Positions 14,226-25,341 of a DNA stretch of 25,341 bases are shown here, one piece after another. The DNA lies in the NCBI GenBank assembly GCA_020252865.1, contig JADCCH010000324.1, positions 1 through 25,341 of the forward strand, given 5' to 3'. The notes under the pieces are model-generated. The model had not been told where the DNA came from. It saw nothing but the letters and a program-made list of their open reading frames with translations, and ran no database searches. Both the position numbers and the translations under genes were made by a program. The DNA comes from Methylobacterium sp. Lineage in GTDB: Bacteria > Pseudomonadota > Alphaproteobacteria > Rhizobiales > Beijerinckiaceae. Within the stretch, counting starts at the first letter, position 1. Each line of letters opens with the position of its first letter.

Positions 14226-17200
14226 ATGGCCCAGACCGTCGAGACCTCCGCCCCCGCGCCTTTCCGCGCCGCCTTCGCGCCGGAGGACGAAACGCTCGCC
14301 CGGGCCCTGCTCTCGGAAGCCGGCCTGCCGACTGCCAGCGAGCGCCAGATCGACGCCGAAGCCACGCGGCTGATCGGGGCGATCCGCGCCGGACAGGGCG
14401 GAATCGGCGGAATTGAGCAGATCCTGCAGGAATATTCGCTTTCCACCAAGGAGGGCCTGGCGCTGATGGTTCTCGCGGAAGCCCTGCTGCGCGTGCCGGA
14501 TTCAACCACGGCCGACAAGCTGATCGAAGACAAGCTTGGCCAGGGCAACTTCCTCGAGCATCAGCCGAAATCGGATGCCCTGCTCATCAACGCCTCGGCA
14601 TGGGCCTTGGGCATCGGCGCGCGCATCATTCAGCCGGGTGAGACGCCGGACGGCATTCTCGCGAGCCTTGCGAAGCGCATCGGGCTGCCCACCATCCGCA
14701 CGGCGGCGCGGCAGGCCATGCGTGTGATGGGCAACCATTTCGTGCTGGGCCAGACGATCGATGAGGCGCTGAACCGCGCGAGTTCGGGTGCGGCGCGCAG
14801 CTACCGCTATTCCTTCGACATGCTGGGGGAAGGCGCGCGCACCGCCGAGGATGCCGAACGCTATTTCCAGAGCTATGCCGATGCCATCCGTCATATCGGC
14901 GCGAAGGCCGGCAATGCTGCCCTCCCCAATCGGCCCGGCATTTCCGTGAAGCTCTCGGCCTTGCATCCGCGCTACGAGGCCACGAACCGGGAGGCCGTGC
15001 TGGCCGAGCTCACCCCGCGCGTGGTGACGCTGGCGGAGCAGGCCAGAAGCTTCGACCTCAACTTCACCATCGACGCGGAAGAGGCGGACCGCCTGGAACT
15101 CTCGCTCGATCTCTTCCGGCTGCTGGCGCAGGATTCCAAACTCGCGGGCTGGGATGGTCTCGGCCTCGCCGTGCAGGCCTACCAGAAGCGGGGCCGGGCG
15201 GTCATCGCCTGGCTCGATCAACTCGCGCAAGCCACCGGTCGCCGCTTCATGGTGCGCCTGGTGAAGGGCGCCTATTGGGATACGGAGGTGAAGCGCGCGC
15301 AGGAGCGCGGCCTGCCGGATTTCCCGGTCTTCACCCGCAAGGCGATGACCGACCTCAACTACACCGCCTGCGCCAAGGCGATGCTGGAGGCCCGGCCTCG
15401 GCTCTACCCGCAATTCGCGACCCACAATGCCCTGACCATTGCCACGATCCGCGCGATGGCCGGCAATGCCGAGGGCTACGAATTCCAGCGCCTGCACGGC
15501 ATGGGCGAGGCGGCCTATTCCGCGTTGCTCACGCAGAGCCCGGATGCGGCCTGCCGCGTCTATGCGCCTGTGGGCGGGCATCGCGATCTCCTCGCCTATC
15601 TCGTGCGCCGCCTGCTGGAAAATGGGGCCAATTCCTCCTTCGTGAATGAGGCAGCGGATGCCAACGTGCCCGTCACGAAGCTGATGACGCGCCCAGCCAC
15701 GCTGATCGGTGCGCCGGAACGCGCCCGGCACAAGCGCCTCGCCCGGCCTGAAGCCCTGTTCCCCGATGGCCGCAGGAACAGCCGGGGTTATGAACTCGGC
15801 CACGCGGAAACGCTCGAAAAGCTGCTCCAGGCGCGCGATTTCGCTCCCGCCTCCGCCACGAGCCTGATCTCGGGGCGCGCGGTGAAGCATGGCGCGGTTG
15901 AGGCGAAATCGCCGGTTGACGGCAAGCCAATCGGCGGCGTGTTCAACGCGATGCCGGCCGATGCGCGCGCGGCCATCGAGGCTGCCCGCGCGGGCTTCCA
16001 CCATTGGGGCCGCACGGAGGCATCCCACCGCGCGAAGCTGCTGCGCGCCGCCTCTGACAAGCTCGAAGCGAGGACGGGTCGGCTTGTCGCGCTGCTGCAG
16101 CGCGAAGCGGGCAAGACGCTCGACGATTGCATCGGGGAAATTCGCGAGGCGGTCGATTTCCTGCGCTACTATGCGGATGAGGCGGAGCGCGTGATGGGTG
16201 CACCGATCGCCCTGCCCGGCCCGACGGGCGAGGATAATCGCCTGCTCTATCGGCCGCGCGGAGTGATCGTGGCGATCGCGCCTTGGAATTTCCCGCTGGC
16301 GATCTTCCTCGGGCAGGTCGCGGCGGCGTTGGCGGCCGGCAACACGGTGGTCGCGAAACCCGCCGAGCAGACTCCGCTCATCGGCATGCTTGCGGTGGAA
16401 TTGCTGCACGAAGCCGGCATCCCGAAGGATGCCCTCCATCTCGTGCTCGGCGATGGCGCGATCGGCGCGGCTCTCGTCGAGCACCCGGCCATTGCGGGCG
16501 TGGTCTTCACCGGCTCCACGGAAACAGCACGCCGGATCAATCGCGCGCTCGCCGCGAAGGAAGGCCCGATCGTCCCGCTGATCGCGGAAACGGGCGGCAT
16601 CAACGCCATGATCGTGGATGCCACGGCCTTGCCGGAACAGGTGGCGGATGATGTGGTGCTCTCGGCCTTCCGTTCGGCGGGCCAGCGCTGCTCTGCCCTT
16701 CGCCTGCTTTGCGTGCAGGAGGATGTTGCCGATCGGATGATCGAGATGATCATCGGCGCCGCGAAGGAACTCCGCCTCGGCGATCCCGCCCGCCCCGACA
16801 CCCATATCGGCCCGGTGATCGATGCCGAGGCGAAGGACCGGCTCGACGCGCATATCGCCAGGATGAAGCGCGAGGCGAAGGTGCTCCATGCGGGCGAGGC
16901 CCCGCAGGGGCTCTATGTCGCTCCCCATATCTTTGGCCTCCGGCGCGTCGAGGATCTCGGCGAGGAAATCTTCGGGCCTGTGCTGCATGTCGTGCGATAC
17001 AGGGCAGGTGATGTCATGACGGTGGTCGAGGCGGTGGAAGCCTCGGGCTATGGCCTGACCTTCGGCATGCATTCGCGCATCGACAGCGATATCGAGAAGG
17101 TCACGAACCGGCTCCAGACCGGCAACATCTACATCAACCGGAACATGATCGGCGCGGTGGTGGGCGTTCAGCCCTTCGGCGGGCACGGCCTTTCCGGCAC

Positions 17201-17318
17201 CGGCCCCAAGGCAGGCGGGCCGAATTACCTGCTGCGCCTTGCAACCGAGCAGGTCATCTCGGTGAATTCCGCGGCGGCCGGGGGCAATGCGAGCCTGATG
17301 TCGCTCTCGGAAGAATGA
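14226..17318 (+). CDS. putA: Bifunctional proline dehydrogenase / L-glutamate-gamma-semialdehyde dehydrogenase
   Basis: PutA oxidises proline to glutamate in two steps with substrate channelling, passing electrons from FAD to the quinone pool at the inner membrane. The protein has 1030 residues. The FAD-dependent PRODH domain (about 100-460) shows SVKLSALHPRYE, VRLVKGAYWDTEVKRAQ, RLHGMGE and the ARxxxR-like end region. The ALDH-type domain (about 540-1005) shows WNFPLAIFLGQ, VVFTGSTETARRI, Glu788 in AETGG and the catalytic Cys822 in GQRCSALR. There is no N-terminal ribbon-helix-helix domain, so it is the minimalist type and cannot repress itself; the divergent Lrp gene probably regulates it. 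GGGAG lies 5 nt before the ATG. Length fits the roughly 1000-residue Bradyrhizobium-type enzyme. Confidence 0.97.
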   Translation: MAQTVETSAPAPFRAAFAPEDETLARALLSEAGLPTASERQIDAEATRLIGAIRAGQGGIGGIEQILQEYSLSTKEGLALMVLAEALLRVPDSTTADKLIEDKLGQGNFLEHQPKSDALLINASAWALGIGARIIQPGETPDGILASLAKRIGLPTIRTAARQAMRVMGNHFVLGQTIDEALNRASSGAARSYRYSFDMLGEGARTAEDAERYFQSYADAIRHIGAKAGNAALPNRPGISVKLSALHPRYEATNREAVLAELTPRVVTLAEQARSFDLNFTIDAEEADRLELSLDLFRLLAQDSKLAGWDGLGLAVQAYQKRGRAVIAWLDQLAQATGRRFMVRLVKGAYWDTEVKRAQERGLPDFPVFTRKAMTDLNYTACAKAMLEARPRLYPQFATHNALTIATIRAMAGNAEGYEFQRLHGMGEAAYSALLTQSPDAACRVYAPVGGHRDLLAYLVRRLLENGANSSFVNEAADANVPVTKLMTRPATLIGAPERARHKRLARPEALFPDGRRNSRGYELGHAETLEKLLQARDFAPASATSLISGRAVKHGAVEAKSPVDGKPIGGVFNAMPADARAAIEAARAGFHHWGRTEASHRAKLLRAASDKLEARTGRLVALLQREAGKTLDDCIGEIREAVDFLRYYADEAERVMGAPIALPGPTGEDNRLLYRPRGVIVAIAPWNFPLAIFLGQVAAALAAGNTVVAKPAEQTPLIGMLAVELLHEAGIPKDALHLVLGDGAIGAALVEHPAIAGVVFTGSTETARRINRALAAKEGPIVPLIAETGGINAMIVDATALPEQVADDVVLSAFRSAGQRCSALRLLCVQEDVADRMIEMIIGAAKELRLGDPARPDTHIGPVIDAEAKDRLDAHIARMKREAKVLHAGEAPQGLYVAPHIFGLRRVEDLGEEIFGPVLHVVRYRAGDVMTVVEAVEASGYGLTFGMHSRIDSDIEKVTNRLQTGNIYINRNMIGAVVGVQPFGGHGLSGTGPKAGGPNYLLRLATEQVISVNSAAAGGNASLMSLSEE

Positions 17319-17378
17319 CACCCTTGCGGCCTGCACCCTTTTCGATAAGCCTTCCCGGAGGGAACCGGGGAGGCGGGC

Positions 17379-18161
17379 GTGCGGCGGAACGGGTGGACCC
17401 TGGCCTTCGCGCTCATGGCTGCGCCTGCCATGGCGCAAGCCAATCCGCCACCGGCGGGATGGGCCCTGAGCCTCGGCTTCGGCACGGGGTGGCACTCCAA
17501 CCCGAACGAGTTGTCGACCCGCGCGAAGGGGGATGGCTTCGCCGCGCAGGAAATCGGCCTCGCCCATCGGCGGCCGTTCTGGGAGGGCGGTGCGCTGACA
17601 CTGTCGGTCACCGGCGGCTCGGAATTCTACGCGCGCGAAGCAAATGCCGGTATTCAGCGCGCGATTGCTACGGCGTCGCTGAGCCAGGTCTGGCAGGGAT
17701 ATTTCTTCGCCTTCACGGTAAGCCAAAGGAAATCGCTGAGCCATGATTTCTCGCGCCATGACGGGGCGAGCACGGAATTCGGCGTGAACATCAGCCGCAC
17801 TTTCTCGCTCGGCGAGGCCTGGAGCTTGCTGGTCTTCTCCCGCGTGGCGCGACGGCTTCTCAATGACGGCACGGAGGATCAATGGCGCGCGAACATCAAC
17901 GGCACGCTGACCTACAAGGTCGGAGCGTGGTCATGGCGCATGGGCGGCGGCTTCGCTTATGCGCTGGAGGACAAGACACCGCTCCTGCCGCGCATCAATG
18001 ATCGGACAGTGAGCGCCCGGCTGGGCGTGGGCTATGAATGGGAGAAGGATCGGGAGTTCACGTTTGGCAGCAGCTTCAGCCGCACCTATTCGAGCTATCA
18101 GCCGAACCGCTTCAAGAGCTTCACGATCCAGCCGCGCGTTTCTGCAACCATCCGGTTCTGA
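17379..18161 (+). CDS. Predicted outer-membrane beta-barrel protein of unknown function
   Basis: This 260-residue protein has a signal peptide (1-20, ending PAMAQA). The rest alternates polar and hydrophobic residues in strands of about ten with many aromatic residues at strand ends (for example WALSLGFGTGWH, AWSWRMGGGFAYAL, EFTFGSSFSRTYSSY). It ends in ATIRF, and a C-terminal Phe preceded by alternating residues is the outer-membrane insertion signal read by BamA. About 10-12 strands would fit. I recognise no named family. The GTG start has GGGGAGG 5 nt upstream. It begins 60 nt after putA with no terminator between, so read-through from putA is possible, but no functional link to proline use is evident. 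Confidence 0.75.
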   Translation: MRRNGWTLAFALMAAPAMAQANPPPAGWALSLGFGTGWHSNPNELSTRAKGDGFAAQEIGLAHRRPFWEGGALTLSVTGGSEFYAREANAGIQRAIATASLSQVWQGYFFAFTVSQRKSLSHDFSRHDGASTEFGVNISRTFSLGEAWSLLVFSRVARRLLNDGTEDQWRANINGTLTYKVGAWSWRMGGGFAYALEDKTPLLPRINDRTVSARLGVGYEWEKDREFTFGSSFSRTYSSYQPNRFKSFTIQPRVSATIRF

Positions 18162-18168
18162 AACGGCA

Positions 18169-18190
18169 AAGGCCGCCCCGAGGCGGCCTT
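18169..18190. terminator. Bidirectional intrinsic terminator between the barrel gene and atpC
   Basis: AAGGCCGCC (18169-18177), loop CCGA and GGCGGCCTT (18182-18190) give a perfect 9-bp stem. The flanks give short T runs on both strands (CCTTGG forward; CCTTTGCCGTTT on the minus strand). It lies between convergent stop codons and likely ends both the barrel transcript and the ATP synthase operon. Confidence 0.8.
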
Positions 18191-18213
18191 GGATGTCACG
18201 GTGATCCATCCGT

Positions 18214-18603
18214 TCAGCTGCGGACGGCGCCCATCATGGTCGCGAACGCTGCGATCTTCTCGGAAGCCAGCGTGCGGGCCTCGTCGGTTGAGGCCGCGCG
18301 GAGTTCATTCTCCGCCGCCTTCATATCGGCGGCGACCTTCTCGCGATCGATTTCCTCGACCGGCACGGCCTGCTCGGCGAGCAGCGTGAGGCCCGAAGCA
18401 TTCACATCCAGGAAGCCGCCGCGCACGAAGAGCCGCCTGCCGCCATCGACCGTGACGATACCCGGCCGCAACGCCGACATGAACGGCGCGTGATTCGCAA
18501 GCACGGTGACATCGCCCTCGGCGGCCGGAACGACCACCGAGTTCACATCACCCGAGAAGAGAACCCGCTCCGGGGAGACAAGTTCGAAAGGAAAGCTGGC
18601 CAT
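18214..18603 (-). CDS. atpC: F1F0 ATP synthase subunit epsilon
   Basis: Subunit epsilon (129 residues) is part of the central rotor stalk of F1 and can inhibit ATP hydrolysis. The N-terminal beta-sandwich is clear: FELVSPERVLFSGDVNSVVV, then GDVTVLANHAPFMSALRPG. A shorter helical C-terminal part follows (about 85-129). It is the last gene of the operon, 3 nt after atpD, and is followed by the bidirectional terminator. Nothing unusual is seen. Confidence 0.97.
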   Translation of the reverse strand: MASFPFELVSPERVLFSGDVNSVVVPAAEGDVTVLANHAPFMSALRPGIVTVDGGRRLFVRGGFLDVNASGLTLLAEQAVPVEEIDREKVAADMKAAENELRAASTDEARTLASEKIAAFATMMGAVRS

Positions 18604-18606
18604 GGG

Positions 18607-20491
<1,885 letters not shown>

Positions 20492-20504
20492 GCTCGTCTC
20501 CCGC

Positions 20505-21374
20505 TCAGAGCGCTTCCGCGCCGGAAATGATTTCGATCAGTTCCTTCGTGATCATCGCCTGACGCGTGCGGTTGTATTTCTGCGTCTGCTTCTTGATCAT
20601 CTCGCCCGCGTTGCGGGTAGCATTGTCCATCGCGCTCATCCGCGCGCCCTGCTCGGAAGCCGCATTCTCGAGCAACGCCCGGAACACCTGCACCGAGATG
20701 TTGCGCGGCAGCAGCGAGGAGAGGATCGCGGCCTCATTCGGCTCATACTCATAAGTCGCGGTCGAAGGCGCGGCGCTGGCGGGAATTTCCGCCGGAATGA
20801 TGCGTTGCGCGGTCGGGATCTGCGAGATCACCGATCGGAACTGCGAGTAGAAGAGCGTCGCGACATCGAATTCGCCATGCGCGAACATCGCCATCACGCG
20901 CTGGCCGATCTCATCGGCACTCATATAGCCGATCTGCTTCACCGAGCGCAGTTCGATGAGATCGACGATCTGCTTTTCGTACTGGCGCTTCAGGATGTCG
21001 TAGCCCTTGCGGCCCACGCAGAGGATCTTCACTGTCTTGCCGGCTGCCTGAAGCCGATTGATATGCTCGCGGGCAAGGCGGACGATCGATGAATTGAACG
21101 CGCCGCACAGGCCGCGCTCCGCCGTGCAGACGATCAGCAGCTGGACCTGATCGGAGCCCGTGCCGGCAAGAAGCCTCGGGGCATCCGCGCCCGAAACGCC
21201 CGCGCCGAGATTGGCGAGAACCGATTCCATCTTCTGCGCATAGGGGCGCGCGGCCTCGGCGGCCATCTGCGCGCGGCGCAGCTTCGCCGCAGCCACCATC
21301 TGCATGGCCTTGGTGATCTTCTGCGTCGCCTTCACGGAAGCGATGCGGTTGCGAAGGTCTTTCAACGAGGGCAT
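20505..21374 (-). CDS. atpG: F1F0 ATP synthase subunit gamma
   Basis: Subunit gamma (289 residues) is the central shaft that rotates within the alpha3beta3 head. It begins with the typical helix [20 protein letters not shown], which continues [16 protein letters not shown], has the conserved central block [12 protein letters not shown], and closes with the long C-terminal coiled-coil helix ([20 protein letters not shown]) ending EIISGAEAL. Length is normal for alphaproteobacteria. It lies 55 nt after atpA, and ohr follows after 13 nt instead of atpD. Confidence 0.98.
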   Translation of the reverse strand: MPSLKDLRNRIASVKATQKITKAMQMVAAAKLRRAQMAAEAARPYAQKMESVLANLGAGVSGADAPRLLAGTGSDQVQLLIVCTAERGLCGAFNSSIVRLAREHINRLQAAGKTVKILCVGRKGYDILKRQYEKQIVDLIELRSVKQIGYMSADEIGQRVMAMFAHGEFDVATLFYSQFRSVISQIPTAQRIIPAEIPASAAPSTATYEYEPNEAAILSSLLPRNISVQVFRALLENAASEQGARMSAMDNATRNAGEMIKKQTQKYNRTRQAMITKELIEIISGAEAL

Positions 21375-21429
21375 GGGATTTCCCGTCTGGCCGGCGGCTG
21401 GCGCGGGCGTTACCCCGCGCCGGAGAGGC

Positions 21430-22959
<1,530 letters not shown>

Positions 22960-22977
22960 CGGGGCGTGCCTTTCGCT

Positions 22978-23535
22978 TTAAACGTTCGTCATCGCGATTT
23001 TCATCGCGTTCAATTTGGTCTTGAGGGAGGCGTCGATCATCTTCGAGCCCATCTTCACGACGAGGCCCCCGATGATCGCGGGATCGACACGCTCGGTGAG
23101 CGCGATGCTCTTGCCGGATGTGGCCTGGAGCGCGTCCAGAACGGCCTTGCGGTTCTTGTCCGACAGCGGTGCCGCCACCGTCACTTCGGCGCTCACGATG
23201 CCCTTCTTTTCCGCAACCAGCGCGCGGAAGGCCGTGACCATGGCCCGGACGAGGAAGAGGCGGCGCTTGGAAGCGACGAGTTTCAGGAAATTCGCGGCGA
23301 GTCCGCCGATCTCGGCCTTGGCGAGCACGGCCGTGATGGCCTTTTCCTGCTCTTCCGAGGTGAAGACCGGGTTGCGGCACAGTTGCTCCAGATCCGCGCT
23401 CCCGTCGAGCATGGCCAGGAAGCGATCGAGATCCGCGCTGACGGCGTCAAGGGCCTTGCCCTCGTTCGCAAGCTCGAACAGCGCGACGGCATAGCGGCCG
23501 GCGATTCCGGAGACGATGGGGCTCGATGAGGCCAC
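22978..23535 (-). CDS. atpH: F1F0 ATP synthase subunit delta
   Basis: Subunit delta (OSCP homologue, 185 residues) joins F1 to the peripheral stalk. The N-terminal helical domain (IAGRYAVALFELANEGKALD) and the C-terminal block (TERVDPAIIGGLVVKMGSKM, then IDASLKTKL) are both clear. The start is taken as GTG at 23535 (MASSSPIVSGIAGRY), since this gives the usual length of about 186. The frame is open for another 58 codons upstream, to 23709, but those residues are not conserved. It is the first gene of the F1 operon; the F0 genes are elsewhere, as usual in alphaproteobacteria. Confidence 0.96.
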   Translation of the reverse strand: MASSSPIVSGIAGRYAVALFELANEGKALDAVSADLDRFLAMLDGSADLEQLCRNPVFTSEEQEKAITAVLAKAEIGGLAANFLKLVASKRRLFLVRAMVTAFRALVAEKKGIVSAEVTVAAPLSDKNRKAVLDALQATSGKSIALTERVDPAIIGGLVVKMGSKMIDASLKTKLNAMKIAMTNV

Positions 23536-23775
23536 GGCTCGAACGTCTTTCGTTTCTTCACACGGCAAGCGGGGCCAACGCGACACCCAAGGAGGGGAAG
23601 TGGCGTGAAATTTGCCGCTCGTCGTGCCCAAGAAGGGGGATCTGTCGACGACTTGGCGACTGAGGCACCCGCAAGGATGCACTGCAGCAACCGAGCCGGT
23701 CGCTAACAAATCTTCAACGCCCGCGCAACCCCTTATCGCCGCCGACTTTCGGCCCGGACGCCGCGATTTTCCGCC

Positions 23776-25341
23776 TCAGAGAAAACTCATCGGGTCAATA
23801 TCGACATCGACGCGCGCCCCGCCTCGGGCCGGGCCGGCCCTTTCCAGCATCGCGCGGATGGCGGACTGGACGGAAACCGCTCGCGCTGCCTTCAGAATGA
23901 GGCGCATGCGGTGCTTTCCCCGCAGAAGCGCCAGCGGCGGATCGGCCGGCCCGAGAATCGTGATCGAGGGGATCGCCCCCTCCTCCATCAGCCGGAATCC
24001 GGCTTCCGCGATGCGTCGCGCATGGGCCTCTGCTGCCGAGCGATCCTTCGCGGATACAAGAATGGCCGCGAGGCGCCCGAAAGGCGGCAGCCCCGCCCCC
24101 TCGCGGCTCGTGATCTCGGCGGCATAGAAGGAGGCCTCATCGCCCGAGAGCAGCGCGCGGATCACCGCATGTCTCGGCTGGTAGCTCTGCAAGACGCCCC
24201 GGCCCGGCTTCTCGCCGCGACCCGCGCGGCCCGTGACCTGGGTGAGAAGCTGGAAGCTGCGCTCGGCGGCGCGTGGATCGCTGGAGACAAGCCCGATATC
24301 CGCATCCACCACCGCCGCGAGCGTGAGTTTTGGAAAATTATGGCCCTTCGCGATCAGTTGTGTGCCGATCACGAGGTCGAATTCGCCATCCGCCACCGCC
24401 TGCAATTCCCGCTTCAGCCGCTCGGTGCCGCCCGGAAAATCGCTGGAAAGCACGATGCGGCGATGATCCGGAAAGGCCAACGCGAGTTCCTCGGCCACGC
24501 GTTCCACGCCGGGCCCGCAGGCGGTAAGGCTCTCCTCCGCGCCGCATTCCGTGCAGGCGATGGGGCGGCGCTCGGTATGCCCGCAATGGTGGCAGATCAG
24601 CGCCCGGCGAAACCGATGCTCCACCAGCCAGGCATCGCAATTCGGGCATTGCCAGCGATGCCCGCAGGCGCGGCAGAGCGTCAGCGGCGCATAGCCGCGC
24701 CGGTTCAGGAACACCATGGCCTGCTCGCCCCGCTGGAGCGTCTCGCCGATCATCCCGATGAGCTTTGGCGAGAGATAGGCCCCGCGCGGGGGCGCATCCT
24801 TGGTGAGGTCGATCAGCGACAAGTCGGGCAATGCGCGGCCGACGGCGCGGCTTTCCAGTCTCAGGTGGCGATAGCGCCCCTGTTCGGCATTCACCCGGCT
24901 CTCGATGGAGGGCGTGGCCGAGGAGAGGATCACCGGGCAGCCCTCGCACTGCCCGCGCAAGACCGCCATGTCCCGCGCGTGGTAACGCACCACATCTTCC
25001 TGCTTGAAGGCGGCCTCGTGTTCCTCATCCACCACGATGAGGCCGAGGCTCATGAACGGGAGGAAGAGTGCGGAGCGAGCGCCCACCACCACTTTCGCCT
25101 CGCCCTCCGCCACGGCATGCCACAGGCGATCGCGCCGAGTGCTGGCGATGCCGGAATGCCAGAGGCCCGGCGCACCGCCGAACCGCATCTCGAACCGCGC
25201 CACGAATTCCGGCGTGAGCGAGATTTCCGGCAGGAGGATCAACGCTTGCCGTCCCGTTTCAATCGCCGTCGCGACGGCCTCGAAATAGACCTCCGTCTTG
25301 CCCGATCCGGTCACGCCCTCGAGCAGGACCGGCGCGAAACC
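23776..25341 (-). CDS. priA: Primosomal protein N' (replication restart helicase PriA), N-terminus beyond window
   Basis: PriA reloads the replisome at stalled forks by binding D-loops and unwinding the lagging strand. The visible 521 residues begin at the window edge with APVLLEGVTGSGKTEVYF, so the helicase core is complete from Walker A (9-16) onward; the N-terminal DNA-binding domains lie outside. The DEEH box is at 105-108 (VVDEEHEAAFKQED). The two-zinc insertion has all eight cysteines (223, 226, 232, 235, 250, 253, 263, 266; CRACG, CPNC, CHHCG, CTECG). The later motifs GTQLIAKGHNFP and QVTGRAGRG are intact. The stop codon is 240 bp from atpH, which keeps the same direction. This priA-atpH neighbourhood is common in Rhizobiales. 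Confidence 0.97.
   Translation of the reverse strand, partial: GFAPVLLEGVTGSGKTEVYFEAVATAIETGRQALILLPEISLTPEFVARFEMRFGGAPGLWHSGIASTRRDRLWHAVAEGEAKVVVGARSALFLPFMSLGLIVVDEEHEAAFKQEDVVRYHARDMAVLRGQCEGCPVILSSATPSIESRVNAEQGRYRHLRLESRAVGRALPDLSLIDLTKDAPPRGAYLSPKLIGMIGETLQRGEQAMVFLNRRGYAPLTLCRACGHRWQCPNCDAWLVEHRFRRALICHHCGHTERRPIACTECGAEESLTACGPGVERVAEELALAFPDHRRIVLSSDFPGGTERLKRELQAVADGEFDLVIGTQLIAKGHNFPKLTLAAVVDADIGLVSSDPRAAERSFQLLTQVTGRAGRGEKPGRGVLQSYQPRHAVIRALLSGDEASFYAAEITSREGAGLPPFGRLAAILVSAKDRSAAEAHARRIAEAGFRLMEEGAIPSITILGPADPPLALLRGKHRMRLILKAARAVSVQSAIRAMLERAGPARGGARVDVDIDPMSFL

Noticed and set aside
14502..17882. A 1126-codon open frame antisense to putA
   Set aside because: putA is fully supported by motifs; the antisense frame is low-complexity and His/Arg-rich, as expected from third-position GC bias opposite a long GC-rich gene.
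23536..23709. 58-codon upstream extension of AtpH
   Set aside because: The family starts at the MASS-type N-terminus; the extension has no conserved features and would make the subunit far too long.

Overview
The window looks like chromosomal DNA of a GC-rich alphaproteobacterium, most likely in the Hyphomicrobiales (Rhizobiales) or a near relative. The F1 ATPase genes stand in the order atpH-A-G-D-C without the F0 genes and next to priA. A two-domain PutA without a ribbon-helix-helix domain is divergent from an Lrp-type regulator. The left edge carries an AapP/GlnQ-like ABC ATPase. I cannot name the genus.

Left part (1-2863): the 3' end of an amino-acid ABC transporter ATPase is followed by an accessory patch. 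The patch holds a frameshifted 5' relic of an IS256-type transposase (- strand), three tandem copies of an 18-bp repeat, an intact DUF3300 exported protein with a 93-bp-periodic Pro/Arg-rich tail, and a decayed IS3-type OrfB relic (+ strand). The DUF3300 gene therefore sits between two insertion-sequence remnants.

Middle part (2864-13507): bolA; a CNNM/CBS/CorC-HlyC membrane protein whose last 23 codons are cut off by an in-frame TAG; a minus-strand pair of thiolase and MFS transporter with a palindromic candidate operator upstream; a plus-strand run of penicillin-binding D-Ala carboxypeptidase, EamA transporter and CobW/COG0523 GTPase, the first two overlapping by 4 nt; a convergent AMP-forming acyl-CoA synthetase; and a TerC-family membrane protein ending at a good intrinsic terminator.

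Right part (13633-25341): an Lrp/AsnC regulator (probably PutR) divergent from putA, with TTGAA half-sites at 12-bp spacing between them. Then a small predicted outer-membrane beta-barrel protein, a bidirectional terminator, and on the minus strand atpH-atpA-atpG-ohr-atpD-atpC preceded by priA, which is cut by the window edge. The most unusual structural feature is an Ohr-type peroxide reductase gene placed between atpG and atpD inside an otherwise standard F1 operon.

Most genes are ordinary housekeeping or transport genes. I see no rRNA, tRNA or CRISPR array, and no clearly new multi-gene system. The best leads are the ohr insertion in the ATP synthase operon, the amber codon in the CNNM/CorC gene, and the IS-flanked DUF3300 island.
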